In this document: one piece after another, positions 51,669 to 63,355 of the stretch
How positions within the stretch are numbered: the first letter of the stretch is position 1
Layout of the letters: the number at the start of each line of letters is the position of its first letter
From: Rhytidiadelphus loreus
Lineage: Eukaryota > Streptophyta > Bryopsida > Hypnales > Hylocomiaceae
NCBI GenBank assembly: GCA_947034895.1
Contig: OX344765.1
Coordinates: forward strand, 49,853,001-49,917,000
DNA length: 64,000 nucleotides
Reading direction: 5' to 3'
Made by a program: the position numbers and the translations under genes
Notes under the pieces: generated by a model
What the model was told of the DNA's origin: nothing
The model's input: the letters and a program-made list of their open reading frames with translations, nothing else
Databases searched by the model: none

Positions 51669-53510
51669 TGTCGTAGCACAGGAAAGTCAAAATGCTTCTC
51701 TAAGTCCGGGAAAGGCCCTAAAGTGACTCGTTTATCGTTCCCACAGAGATTTGTCACTGATTCTTAATAACTAGAAATACGGACAAGGATTACCACAACA
51801 AACCCAAGCAAAACCTACTCAAATCCGGTCTGGAAGCTGAGCTTAACTATCCGGATCACTTCTAGATCTAAATCTAAACTATTTTCTAACCCCCAACTAT
51901 CTACAGTCTATATGTATCAAGAACCGGAACTAGAAATCGGGTAGCTAATCCAATTTCCGGACTTCCTGTCAACATAACCGGATTCGAGTTTAACCTTTGG
52001 ACTAAGAGGGATCTACGTATTGTGCTTAAGGAAGGAAGCTGATTACCTACCCTCTGCATTTTATAGTGTCAAGAGTGCCACTTTTAAATAAACCACAACA
52101 CATACACATACTACTTAACCGGTTCTCCTTCACAGCTAACCCGGAAGATTCTGAATCAGTAGGTCACACAAGGAACTCTAGCTAACAACCTGACATACAC
52201 TACAACGATGGCCTATTGGGTTAGTCTAGGATCCGGGTAGAATCCGGGACAAACGAAATGGAGGAATATCACATCCCCTTTAGTTTCCGGTTAACCAAAG
52301 AACCTATCAACCATTAAACTAGAGAGCTCCGGCAATTCAACGGTTACAACTCTAGCCTACTGGGACCGTGTTCAACTAATGGAATCTGAACCAATCACGC
52401 TATTGGGATCAAGAAACCGCCACCACACGCAAATTCACTTAAACTCCCAGAATGTGGATAAATCCAATATCCGGGCACACTTCCCCTCTACCTATTCTTG
52501 CAATCCAAATGAACATACAATGACATAGCATGCCATTCAAGTATGCTCAGACACTCCAAGTGAATCAGAAGGTTCTGACTTATATTGCACGATGCTAGGA
52601 AAACAAGATCCAAAAATGCACACTAATAACTAAAAATTTGGATCCTAAATAGTCTACCGCCCAAGGGGATCAAAAGTAAAAATCCAAGGAAATGACACGT
52701 GTCATTCTCCTTACTTGCCTCCTAGTTGACTTCCTAACAACCAACCCTTTCCACAAAAAATGGATCTAAGATCCTAAAAATCCAGATCTGGTTGACCAGG
52801 TTCATCTAACCAAAAAGTGACTTGAAAGTTGCTTTCTACCTACCCAAAACTTGAGTTACGACTAACTCCTAAATCTGCTCCTACAAATCTTCTACTTTTT
52901 TTTTCCTAAAAGCAACTAATCTACTTCTGAAAACAACTAGTCTTCTTCTTTCTAAGCCACTTTTGAGGTGCTTCCCCTAATTTGGTTGCTCCCTCTCTAG
53001 CTAGCTTCTTCCTACTGACTGAGGGTTGACTCCCACTGGTACCTTATCCTTAGATGGAGTTTGAGCCTTATCCTTTTCCTTCAATCGCGTGGAAGAGATA
53101 ACATCCGGTTCTGAGTCATCTTCCAGTTCTGGTTCCGGTTCTTCGCATGATCCAGATCTTAACCTCGAAATGTTATCCTCCTGGTTTGAATTCTCAAGAG
53201 ACTCGTCCTCCTCTGATTCGTTGTTGACAAGGTTCTCCTCCCTTGGTTTGATTTCCAGTCTGGGATCCAGGTGTAGACCCTTTTCCGGTTCTGGTATCAC
53301 CAAAATGCTTCAGAACCACTATTTGTGATTCCGGTTTAGTTTTCCCCCTTAACCATTTTATCCTACTAAGCTATCCTACATTTGGCTAATCCATAATCCT
53401 AGTAATTTTTCTAATTCTTTCCCAAAAAATTGAAAAATTTAGCTAAGATTGGATCTTTTGTTCCTAATTCTACTCTAAGTAATAAAAATTCTGTTTTTTG
53501 GGTCACGACA
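51669..53510 (-). mobile_element. Element E (TGTCG family, short member)
   Basis: 1,842 bp, starts TGTCGTAGCACAGG, ends GGGTCACGACA, flanked by the perfect 5-bp duplication CTTGT (51664-51668 and 53511-53515). The left ~1.3 kb matches element F from 60968 onward (TGTCGTAGCACA-GAAAGTCAA, GTTCCCACAG-GATTTGTCACT, CTACAACGA-GGCCTA, GAGTTTAACCT). It keeps only the C-terminal coding tail of the family protein and lacks the conserved N-terminal domain, so it is an internally shortened derivative. Confidence 0.8.
53001..53303 (-). pseudogene. Element E: acidic C-terminal tail of the family protein
   Basis: A 100-residue open frame, very rich in Glu, Asp and Ser (NESEEDESLENSNQEDNISR, EPEPELEDDSEPDV) and ending in basic residues. 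It corresponds in position and composition to the 125-residue tail of element F (62261-62638). The conserved N-terminal part is missing, so this is a remnant. Confidence 0.5.
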
Positions 53511-53515
53511 CTTGT

Positions 53516-53710
53516 AGTAGGACAAAAGTGCAACTATTCATCCTCGGAATTTTGTTGTGAAAAGGGGAGATCTTCTACAATAGTTTGACTTCCAATGAGT
53601 GCTTTTGATATTTCTAAAGTCCATGATTCAAAAGATAATGAAAAGAGATGATTTACAAGGTCACCCCTTCGTCCTTTAAGGGTTAAACACATACAAAGCT
53701 AACACCTATC
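53516..53710. repeat. Left arm (inner part) of the inverted repeat around GAR1
   Basis: AAAAGTGCAACTATTCATCC, TTTTGTTGTGAAAAGGGG and TTGACTTCCAATGAGTGCTT occur as the reverse complement at 60200-60320. The arms lie about 6.5 kb apart and enclose element G and GAR1. Confidence 0.85.
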
Positions 53711-53794
53711 CCTTGAGGGCTTCCATCGGCCACGTGCCCGACAAAAGCTTAAACCTTAATGGTTTGACATCTGCACTGAAGTCTCTACGGGAAT

Positions 53795-56700
53795 CCTCGG
53801 CACTAAGGTGGGTACACCTAAAATGGCACCTGACCTAAAAGCGCCATCTAGAACAAGTATACATTTTCAAAATCAGTCATCTTCACAGGTTGTAGATGAC
53901 GCTTTCAGAAACTAACTTTGATTGCTAATAACTTTTGCATAAAGTATTCAAATCTTATGTTTTTTGGTGCATTGGAATGTGCTTGTTCTTGCCTACACAA
54001 CTAAATCAAAATCTAATCAACCTAACAACAGTAACTATACACAGTGCCAATAAGTCAATAAGTGGTGCTTTTAGGTGCACCCACCTTAAGTCCCTGACGT
54101 TTTTCACAATATGTCGGAGACTCACTTGCTGCCCGCAGCTGTAGCCTGCCCAAACAGCCATACTGCATGGCTTCAGACCCCCCTAGTTATCAACTTGGTG
54201 CTGCCTCCGAGGCTATCATCGTTAATACTGAGAGCCGGAGAAGTGGAGCTGTCGTTGCCAAAGCCATCTGCTGTTTTATAAATCCATCCGGCCATTCACT
54301 ACCGCACAGAGTGTATGGCCCAAGCAGAGACAACCATACACTGTGGAGCATTGTATGGTCGGATGGATTGATATGGAGCTTGCGAGTTGTTTTTAAAAAT
54401 AAAATAAAATATTGTTTTTATTTATTTTTAAAAATGATTTATAATTTGAGTTTTCTATGTGGGTGAATGAAATTAGGTTGCCCTACATTAATTTCTTAAC
54501 ATTTGACAAAAATATAAATATTTGTAGCTATTGTATGAGAATGCACTATTTTAGAATTAGGTATTATTGTTAAATTTTTTTAAATTTATTTATAATTTGA
54601 GTTTTCTCTACATAGATGAATGAAATTAGGTTGCCCTACATTAATTTTTGACAGTTGACACAATATAAATATTTATAGTTATTATATGAGAATGCACTAC
54701 TTTAGATTAGGTGTTGTTGTAATGGGACTCTTAAACCCCCATGTATACAAAACAAAAATATAATTAGAAATTTTTGTAGGCTTCAATGGCTTGTAAAGTA
54801 AATTTTTTGATGTAAGGCAACCTAATTGTTAAGACAACCTAATTTCACCATATAAGCTTAAATACTAACTCTCTAGTAAATTTGTTTAAGAGACTTTGTT
54901 ACTAATGAACTTCTATATTATACCATTTCACTTTAGGACTTATAAAAGGAAAGAAGAAGGAAAATAATCCCTAGTAGGCTCTTCATTTTGTTGTGAATAC
55001 TTCAACTTGTTCCTTTAGAGGCTTGTAGGCTTTCTTAATACTTGTAGAGCGCTCTCATGACATGTAAAGCTATGTACATAGTTTAAGTGTTGATACCTTT
55101 TTTTGGGTTTTCAAAGTAGGGAAATCATTTTTTTCCCAACACTTGTTCTTGTTGGCTTTGAGATTTGGAGTTGATAAGTGTTTTATTAGAAGTATGATAG
55201 AGAAATAAGACATAGTAGTGTCTTGCCGTAATTGTCATAGACATTTAAAATGTACTTAAAAGAAGAAGACATATTTTATAGTAGAGAATGTATTTGGTAT
55301 TAATTACATAGAGTATGCAACTACATAGAGCCAAAGAAAGACACTAGATAATTGTAGGGACACGATCATGTGAATATGAACTACCTATCCTTTGTCTTTG
55401 TCTTTGTCTTTTACCTTGTCCTTGTCCTTTCCTTTACCTCTTGCTTTTCCTTTGGGTTTTGGTTCAACCGTACCTTTCTTCATGCCTTGTATTGCGGATG
55501 ATGTTATACCTCCTTCTATTGTTTAAATCTCTTCTTCCTCCATAGTTCTATTTTTCAATCAATCTTGCATTTCTTTGGTCTTGAGAGGATGTACAGGTTT
55601 CCACTTACCCAAACATCTACTCTTCCAATCTTCTTTTCAATTATTTTCCTCCTCCCACAAGTTTCTTGCATAGTGGAAGTCATTAGATTGAAGGAGGTAA
55701 GTGAGATGGGTTGCTATTTCAAACTCAAAACTCTCCCAATCATCATCTACAAAATGTAATGTTGATAAGAAAAGAAAGTCTTGAGAATGAAATGAAAGTA
55801 ATTCACATTATAAGCATGTGGAAAAAAAGAGCTAAACCATAGAAGATTGCATCAAATAAGGTAGCAACACCTATAACCATCAATTTAAGGATTTTGGACA
55901 TGTTGTCTATCAATAGACATCAAAAAAATTATTGGAACCTACTAGCAAAAGAAAAAAAATTCCAATGCACTTTCAAATGTATTTTTTGGACACTGTAAGT
56001 ATAAGTTATGAATTTTTAAAGATCCCACTACAGATGCATTTAATATCAACACTAAGATTTGATATTCAGATATAGTACATCCTTGTTATCACATCTATTT
56101 ACTTCCCAAGATTTTTCAAGATTTAAGAAGTGGTGGTTATGGGTACAATGACGCTTATAGGTGTTGCTACCTTACAATGGATAATTGCATTAATCAAACC
56201 CTAAAGCATATAATGCATTAAAAAAGAGCATTTACAAGTACAAAATTACCTTCAAAATAGGTACTCTATCCACTCTTGCTTTCATTATCTCATCATTTGT
56301 AATGGATTCCAAGTACTTTTGCAAGGCATGTATGATGTACGCAATATAGACTTTGGAGGAGTTAAGAAGAATTGGAACCACTTTCTTCTATCCTTGCCTT
56401 GGCATTTGCTTCGGCATTTCTTTCATTCTTTGTCTCTCTTCTAGCTCTTCTTGCTTCCTTGGCGCTCTCGTCTCATTTCCAAACCTTCTTCCTCTTTGGA
56501 GCCAAGATACTTGAATGAAACTTGAAGATCACACGAATGTCACAAGTATTATGGAAAAATGAAAATACTCATCATGCTTTGAAAAACAATGTTTTGAGAA
56601 CTCTATGCCTCAAGTTTAGTGAATTTTGAACACTTTAATATAGAGAACCACAACACTTCAAGCTTAAGCAATTGCAAATCCATAACTTAGAATAAACCCT

Positions 56701-57369
56701 AGAGTTTAAGTTCACACCACGTGAACAATTCAAATCATGGACCAACTTCTTTAAAAATTCAAAACCTAAAAGAAGAAGAAACTAATAGCTATGGAAGTAT
56801 TATGCTTTTAAAGCAACAATTTAAACCTACCTAATTCATCATTGATTGTAATAAATATTGATTGAAGGACCTAGTTCTTGAACAAGGATTTATAATTTAA
56901 TTTTTTAATGAAAACTTGTTTAATTAACCCTAATGAATAAAAGTAAAATCCTCATCAAACAACTTGTTTCCTAAAATCCTAACCAAGAACCACATTATTG
57001 TAAGAAATCACCCAAAACATAACAAATTTCGTCAACACTAATGTAGCTTAAATTTTTAATTTGAAACCTTCAACAAGATTCAACGATTCAACGAATTTTA
57101 CAACCATGAATGCAACCTGTAGTACTTTGAGCTCTGCTTGTCCTTTGAGTTTTGATTTGAAAACAAAAAGCAGAGACTTACTTGAGGTGCATGGAACAAA
57201 TCGAAGAGGTTGAAGAAGGCAACAGATCTAGGCGTCGACTCCGACGCAACAGCGGGTTGATAACCGGGCAGGGGGTTGGGGTATGAAGCGGAGGTATGGC
57301 TTGTCTGGGCAGTGCAGCTGCGGGCAGCAGGTGGGTCCCCGGCGTTTTGTCGGGGACTTAGTGCCGAGG
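53795..57369. mobile_element. Element G: TIR transposon with 9-bp duplication upstream of GAR1
   Basis: 3,575 bp. The left end CCTCGGCACTAAG is the inverse of the right end CTTAGTGCCGAGG. After removal of MITE M2 copy 2, the inverted repeat continues inward (AGTCCCTGACG; CTTGCTGCCCGCAGCTG on the left against CAGCTGCGGGCAGCAGGTG on the right) to well over 150 bases. The flanking direct repeat TACGGGAAT (53786-53794 and 57370-57378) is 9 bases and perfect. Long inverted repeats with 9-bp duplications are the Mutator-like pattern. No intact transposase. A lysine-rich tail (minus strand 55385-55522, PKPKGKARGKGKDKDK) and a possible helix segment (minus, ~56250-56360, YIAYIIHALQKYLESIT) may be remnants of one or of a captured gene. 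Confidence 0.85.
53806..54086. mobile_element. MITE family M2, copy 2
   Basis: 281 bp with inverted ends: left AGGTGGGTACACCTAAAA, right (other strand) AGGTGGGTGCACCTAAAA, flanked by TA on both sides. The opposite terminal repeat of element G shows the uninterrupted sequence GCACTAAGTCCC, which gives the empty site and confirms a TA duplication. Tc1/mariner-like, non-autonomous. Confidence 0.88.
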
Positions 57370-57378
57370 TACGGGAAT

Positions 57379-57563
57379 GCCACTCTGCTCCAAAACCCTA
57401 AACCCTAATTCTCAGCTGCCCAGTTGCTTCATGCCTTCCAGGCTTGCTGCTCCCCCTGCAGCTTGGTGAGTTCCTTACCTCTCTTCGCGACGCAGCCCAA
57501 TCTTCCGCCTCCTCATCCCTTTGCGCGCGCCTCTCATTTCTTCGCCACGGTGCAGCGCTCATC
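57379..57563 (+). promoter_or_regulatory. GAR1 proximal promoter and 5' UTR with telo-box
   Basis: AAACCCTAAACCCTAA (57393-57408), two overlapping telo-boxes, lies ~155 bases upstream of the ATG, and AGCCCA (57494-57499), a site II core, is downstream of it. Telo-boxes and site II motifs are well known in plant promoters of ribosomal-protein and ribosome-biogenesis genes, which fits GAR1. Element G ends only 23 bases upstream of the telo-box. No clear TATA box, which is usual for this gene class. The transcription start is not determined. Confidence 0.7.
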
Positions 57564-59146
57564 ATGAGGCCGCCTCTTCGTGGAGGTCGCGGCGGGGGGG
57601 GCGGTTTCCGTGGAGGAAGCGGAGGTGGAGGCTTTCGGGGGGGAAGCCGTGGAGGAGGTCGTGGAGGCTTTGGTGGCCGCGGTGGATACGATGACGGGCC
57701 TCCGGAAGAAGTCGTCGGTATTCTCACTCGCAACTGATTTATTGGAGTTTGCTGTTTTGCTATTTCTATTTCCCTGATTTCAGTATCCACTCTCTTCGTC
57801 GGTTCCGCTTTGGTGAAGTTTGCGTTGTGCAGTTCATGCTTTAGGCGTATTCATAGGATGATGCCTCCATTTCGATGTTTCTATGTGGGTTGATTGTTTT
57901 TACTGTTAGGTCAATGTTGGTCCTTCTCACGGCTGAGAGTCGAATGAGAGTCGACTTCTCTCAGGTAAAGGTGTGACGAGAGTCTTTCCGGGCGATTAGG
58001 ATACGGGTAGCCACATTCTGTGGTGAAGTTGTGATTTACTGGCATGCACTGATTTAATTTATGTCTTGCCGCCAGAGGTGGCTTCATACCTACATGCTTG
58101 CGAAGGAGAGGCAGTCACAAAGCTGACGAATGAGAAGATCCCCTACTTCAATGCCCCAATCTACTTGGAAAATAAGACTCAAATTGGAAAAGTTGAAGAG
58201 ATATTTGGTCCAATCAATGAGGCCGTAAGTTCTTCCTGTGATGATATATCGACCCTGTTAAATCCTCAATTTTATGTAAATATAGGGCTGTAGCTGGCCA
58301 GCGTAAGTTCTGCACCGTTCTTACTTGCGCATGGATTCTCCTTATTTGATTCCGCTGTAGATTTTTTTGTCGGCAGGTGGTTTGAGTGGATTGATGAACA
58401 ATTCAACGGATGAGTGTGGAATAGTGGAATTTGTCGACTTCTTTTCTCTTTTGTTGTTCAGAAAAAAATCGTTTCCGTTTGGAACTGTATTGTAATGTTT
58501 CTGGCATTTGAGATGACGAATCTGGTGTTTGCAGATGTTCTCTGTGAAGATGCAGGAGGGAATTATTGCGACGTCTTATAAAACTGGTGACAAGTTCTAT
58601 ATTGATCCTGCTAAATTGCTTCCACTGGCTCGGTTTCTGCCTCAGCCCAAGTAAAAAATCTAAGCCCGTATTGTTTTCTGTTTATTCCGTCTGTTTTGAG
58701 TATGCGCTTCTCTCATGCCTGATTTTGATATTACATATTTAAGGGTGTTAAAGTGAGTGTAAAAGTTGCTTACATGTTATGCATTGCAGAGGATCAACCC
58801 CTGGAGGTGGTAGAGGTGGCAGAGGTGGAGGTCGTGGAGGTACCTTACGAACCGGGACGCGTTTGTGTTTGATGTTCCTGGTGTTCCAATGGCACTGTTT
58901 TCTGTTTCGGAAGGCGATTGAGATTGCATGTTGTACCATTGCCAGAGTGTTGACTTATGTTTTTTTGGTGAAATACCAGGACGAGGTGGAGCAAGGGGCG
59001 GGGCTCGTGGAGGGTTTGGTGGACGTGGTGGAGGAGGATTTCGGGGTGCTCGGGGCGGGGGGGGTGGGAGAAGTTTTGGTGGAGGCAGGGGTGGTAGTTT
59101 TGGAGGTCGAAGCAGTGGAGGGTTCAGAGGAAGAGGTCGATCGTAG
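57564..59146 (+). CDS. GAR1: H/ACA snoRNP subunit GAR1, five exons
   Basis: GAR1 is a core protein of H/ACA small nucleolar RNPs, which pseudouridylate rRNA and act in the nucleolus with dyskerin, NOP10 and NHP2. Exons: 57564-57717, 58076-58224, 58535-58650, 58790-58839, 58980-59146. All introns (358, 310, 139 and 140 bases) are GT-AG and the phases join cleanly to 636 nt, 211 residues. Residues 1-44 are a Gly/Arg-rich (GAR) domain ([20 protein letters not shown]). The conserved core, about 45-140, has [49 protein letters not shown] and [20 protein letters not shown] second GAR domain spans about 143-211, ending [10 protein letters not shown]. Domain order and length are normal for plant GAR1. 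The ATG chosen begins MRPP, as I recall for plant GAR1 proteins; an upstream in-frame ATG at 57444 would add 40 unrelated residues. The gene appears intact. The exon joins are inferred from the protein, not from transcripts. Confidence 0.95.
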
Positions 59147-60160
59147 ATCTCACAACTTACAACCCTCCGTCACCTTTTTCAGATCTCTGGTCAACAAGTC
59201 GACCTTAGGGGGAGAATCATGGGCGGTGACGATCTTGTCACACCTCTTGTGCAATTCGAACTCAGACAAAGTTTCTGACCTTTCTGTAGATCCTAGTGCC
59301 TTACATGTGTATCTACTACTTATGACTGGAAATTGTTTCATGATGATGGCATGCGCTAGAATGACGATATCGCCTGTCTTCTTGCAAAATTCGAGATGTG
59401 AGTGTTGATTAGTTGTTGATGCTCATTCAACGGCTCAGCTTCGTTTTCAATGGTTGCATTGTCTCAAAAGGTTGCTGTGTCATGGAGTCTTCGCTTTTCA
59501 AGCAGAAATCATTTTTCATTGTGCTGTCAATTGGAAGATCTATGTGTCGTCAGTGTTGGGTACACGTATTCCTGGCACTGCACCATAACCAATTTGTGTT
59601 AAATGCAGAAAATCTGATTACCTGTGGTTTAAGAATGTCCTACAGTACTTCTGTACTTGATATCATGTGTTTTAGGTGCCAATGTCCGATTGAACTTCAA
59701 AAAATTGAACAGAACTTTGAGTCTTGATTTTCTTTTTTTTCGAAGTTTTACTAGTTCCATTTGCCAATACACTAAAATTTACTTGCACCCATCAAACTCG
59801 CTCAGAACTATGTAGGTTTTCTGAATGCATTTGTGACTTTTGTAATGTATGTTGGAGAGTGCGGATACACAAATAACCCAATTTGGTACCAAACTCTTAT
59901 AAAACGCCGAGAAGGAATTGAACGACTCTGCAAAAGAAAGAACAGCTCTTGTGGCGGGGCCTGAACAAGAAAATCCTTTTGAGAACACATAAGAATTGGG
60001 GTGAGAATCTGGCCTGTATTAGGCTGGTCCAGAGTTGTCCTGTCGAATACTGAATTATCTTAATTTTGATACGATATTTAAGGTGTGGAACTTAGCATCA
60101 CTGCTGTCATCAATTCAACCCACAAGTGTGGGTATACATAAAAACTCTAGATCTATTGTA
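59147..60160. other. GAR1 3' UTR and downstream spacer
   Basis: The first few hundred bases are G+C-richer and probably transcribed as GAR1 3' UTR. No poly(A) signal can be assigned with confidence. Short frames on both strands (59413-59727 plus, 59779-59988 minus) show no domain. Confidence 0.45.
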
Positions 60161-60164
60161 TGCA

Positions 60165-60400
60165 TGATGTATTATTCCTTACATGACAAACAGGTGACCA
60201 TGGAAAACATCCCTTTTCATTACGCAAAAGCACTCATTGGAAGTCAAACTACTCTATAAGACTTCCCCTTTTCACAACAAAATTTGGAGGATGAATAGTT
60301 GCACTTTTGTCCTACTAGAAGGATTCCTTGTTATCCATTGGACCACAAATGTTAGTATTGATGTTTAAGGGTTAAAGTTAATATTGGTGTATTCCCCACA
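60165..60400. repeat. Right arm of the inverted repeat around GAR1
   Basis: Reverse complement of 53516-53710 plus 51565-51668, here uninterrupted: AAGCACTCATTGGAAGTCAA, CCCCTTTTCACAACAAAA, GGATGAATAGTTGCACTTTT, AGGATTCCTTGTTATCC. It shows the sequence as it was before element E inserted into the left arm. Confidence 0.85.
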
Positions 60401-60967
60401 TAGGACATTCATCATAATATTATCTTCAGTTCATCCTCAGTGCTAATTGGCATATTGGCCTTCCAAATGTATTTCTAACTTTTGAATGGTATATAATTAG
60501 AACTTGAAATTTGTATTATTGGATGCACATCCAAAAGCACTTTGAATAGGTACAAGAAAACTCAAATTTAGACATTGGACAACCACTTCAAAAACAAGGT
60601 TTAGGGTTTAGAATTTATAGAGGTCTTACAAAATCATCATTATCAAAGCAAAATTTGGCCATTGACATTCCACATTTGGTCACATTTGGCTACATTTATT
60701 GAGGGTTGATTGTTGAGGCAAGAGATCAATATTTCTGAAAGGGAACTCATTAAATGAAAACCATCCTTTGTTTACAATTTTTGAGGATTTTTCGTGATAA
60801 TGTTAAGCAAAAAAATTTGTTAACTCCTTAGGTTGATGGTTTTTCTTGAAGGTTTGGAAGGTTCTTGTGATCTTAATTTTTGACATGATTTTAGACTTCT
60901 ATTATTCAGATAAAAAAACTCATTAGCTTTCTAGGAATATAAATTTTTTAATTTCAATTAGTGCATG
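60401..60967. other. AT-rich spacer, nothing recognised
   Basis: About 570 bases. It contains AAAACAAGGTTTAGGGTTTAG (60591-60611, telo-box-like in the other orientation; one shared A) but no gene beside it. No repeat with ends. Confidence 0.4.
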
Positions 60968-62260
60968 TGTCGTAGCACAAGAAAGTCAAGTTCCTTCTTT
61001 AAGACCAAAAAAGGTCCTAAAGTGATTCGATTATTGTTCCCACAGGGATTTGTCACTAATTGCTAATAACCGAAAATATGGACAATGATTACTACAACCA
61101 CCCTAAGCAAAACTTATTCAAATCTGGTCTAAAATCTAGGCTTATCTATTCTATTTTTACTAATCCTAATTCTAGCTCTTTTCTTCTAACCTTACACTAT
61201 CTGGGATCTATCTTTAGTCAAAAACCGGAACTGAAAACTGGATAGCTAATCCAACTTCCCTGGACCCTAAGGCATTATCCTGATTTCCTAACAATCGTAA
61301 CCGGAATCGAGTTTAACCTCTGAACCAAGAGGGATCTACGTGTTGTAATTAAAGGAGGGAGCTTAATCTCTAACCTCTGCGTTTTAAAGTGTCAAGAGCA
61401 CCATTGAGAAATAAAAAGACAACAACATACAAACAACCACATAAAATATCCCAACCGGAACTCCTTCACAGCTAAACCAGATTTGAATCCGGTTCAATAG
61501 GTCACATAAAGAATCCACAATCGAAAAACTAACTGATACTACAACGACGGCCTACTAAGTTAGTCTAAATCCTTGGCAAAATCCGGGACAAGCAAGTTAG
61601 GAAGTTGTCACCTTCCCTACGTACTTCCGGTTACTGGAGAATATATCAACCTAGAAACAGGAGCTGTCCGGCAAATCAATGGTTATAACTCCAACCTACA
61701 GGGACTATCTCCATTCACGGGAAACACGAACCGATCTTGCTAATGGGACCAGGAAGTCACCATCACACGCAAATTCACTTAAAAATCCAAAGATCTGGAT
61801 AAACCTAGTATTCGGGCACACTCCCTTCCTCCCTATTCCTGCAACTCTACCAAACGTACCACAACAACATTACTTATGTGAATACATGCAGCCACAAAAA
61901 GGTGAATCAGAAAAGTTGATTTGAATTGCACGATGCTAGGAAAACAAGGTATGAAAATGCACACTTAACAACTAAAAATCTGAATCCTAAATAGTCTACA
62001 ACCCAAGGAACTTTACAGCCCAAGGGAATCAAAATCAAAGCCAAAAGGGAATGACACACATCATTCTCCTTATCCTCCTCATTGTTGACTTTACTAAAGT
62101 CCAAAACTGCCCAAGAAAAATGGATCTCAGATCTGAAAAATCCGGATCCAGGCAAGTTCAAAAGGAATTTCCTACTCACCTAAAAGCAACTTAGAAACTA
62201 CCTTTCCACCAAAAACTTAGGTTTTTAGCTGCCATCCTACGATTCTACCTAACTCTAAAG

Positions 62261-62638
62261 TTACTTCTTCTGCCACTTAACTGGAGTCTTTACTGAAGTG
62301 TCGGCCCCCTTCCTTATTGGCTGTTTCCGAGCAGAACCGGAAACATTCAAAGCCCTGCACTTCTTCACCTTTGACTTCTGGGCCTTCAATTTTGTTTTCG
62401 TCTGCTTTGGAGCTGCCAACTCTTGATCTGGATCTAAGTAGGGCTCGGACTCCTTCCCCGTTCTAGAACCGGATTCCGATTCCTCTTCTTTTTCTGATTC
62501 GTCTTCTTCTTTTTCGATATCCAACTCGATTGGTCTTTTGTGGGATTCTGACCTCTTCTTCGTTGCTTCACTTGGGGATGGGGAAACGTTAGACGTCTTG
62601 CTTTGTCGTGTTTCCCGTCCTCCCTCCTTGCCTTTCAC
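62261..62638 (-). CDS. Element F: charged C-terminal segment of the family protein
   Basis: 125-residue frame, with an acidic centre (DIEKEEDESEKEEESES) between basic parts and a Lys-rich end (KAQKSKVKKCRAL, KTPVKWQKK). Low-complexity charged composition suggests a disordered nucleic-acid-binding tail. Parallel tails occur in elements C (13442-13828) and E (53001-53303). Its Met is probably internal to a longer protein whose middle lies at 62640-63350, or it is a separate exon. No named family. Confidence 0.4.
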   Translation of the reverse strand: MKGKEGGRETRQSKTSNVSPSPSEATKKRSESHKRPIELDIEKEEDESEKEEESESGSRTGKESEPYLDPDQELAAPKQTKTKLKAQKSKVKKCRALNVSGSARKQPIRKGADTSVKTPVKWQKK

Positions 62639-62639
62639 T

Positions 62640-63355
62640 TGACCTTAAGTCAGAGATCCGGGCGTGGATGTACACTCAACACCGGATTCCTGCATAACAC
62701 TTTCCTTGGCAGGCGTGGTGATATCTACACTTCCCGGAGACTTTCTAGACTTATTCCGACCTAGTGGTGACAGATGTCGACTATCGGATCTTGGGGTTTA
62801 GTGGGAGTACCCTCCTTCCTTTCTGTTGTTTCCAGTTTTATTTTTGGTTTTGGAGGTTGACTGCTCTCTCCCACTACTCCCCTTATCTGAACAAGTAACT
62901 CTTCCATCTGTGAATGAAAAGTAACTAGGACGTTGATGACCTTATCCCCTACTTTACCCTTCCCCTTCTAAGACCTTCTCATCAAAGAGCTTGGCCTTGT
63001 TCAGTATCTCAGCCAGATGCGTAATAAACTCTGCAATCCGGTCAAGCATCTCTTTTGACCGGATAGAGTTTTTTCTATCTTGTTCACTTTCCTACCTCTT
63101 CTCACTCAACTCCTTCTTCAAAGAAATCACCTCATCCATCAGTCCAGTGATTTTCGCCTTTTCGGCCCTTCCCTCAACATCCTGAATGAAATTCCGGATT
63201 TGTTCCTTACACTGACTTACAGGAATGTTTCCTAACAACCTATACACTCGTATTATGGTACTTCTCTCTTTCTCATATCTCTCTCTAACTTGGTTTAGAT
63301 CCTTGATGATCGTCTTAAGAGGATCACTTTCCTAGACTGGGTCTCTTTTCTCTCT
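62640..63355 (-). pseudogene. Element F: helical middle region with stops
   Basis: Minus-strand translation gives long helix-like stretches (RERYEKERSTIIRVYRLLG, ITGLMDEVISLKKELSEK, EMLDRIAEFITHLAEILNK) interrupted by at least one in-frame stop. It occupies the same position between the N-terminal domain and the charged tail as the coiled-coil part of element C. Either a decayed coding region or one with introns that I cannot define. Confidence 0.4.

Noticed and set aside
57398..57790. 130-codon proline-rich minus-strand frame over GAR1 exon 1
   Set aside because: Antisense of the Gly/Arg-rich repeats, which reads as Pro-rich on the other strand.
58779..59408. 209-codon plus-strand frame overlapping GAR1 exons 4 and 5
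   Set aside because: It reads through intron 4 and then in the wrong frame of exon 5. The Gly/Arg-rich exon produces long Val/Glu-rich alternative frames.
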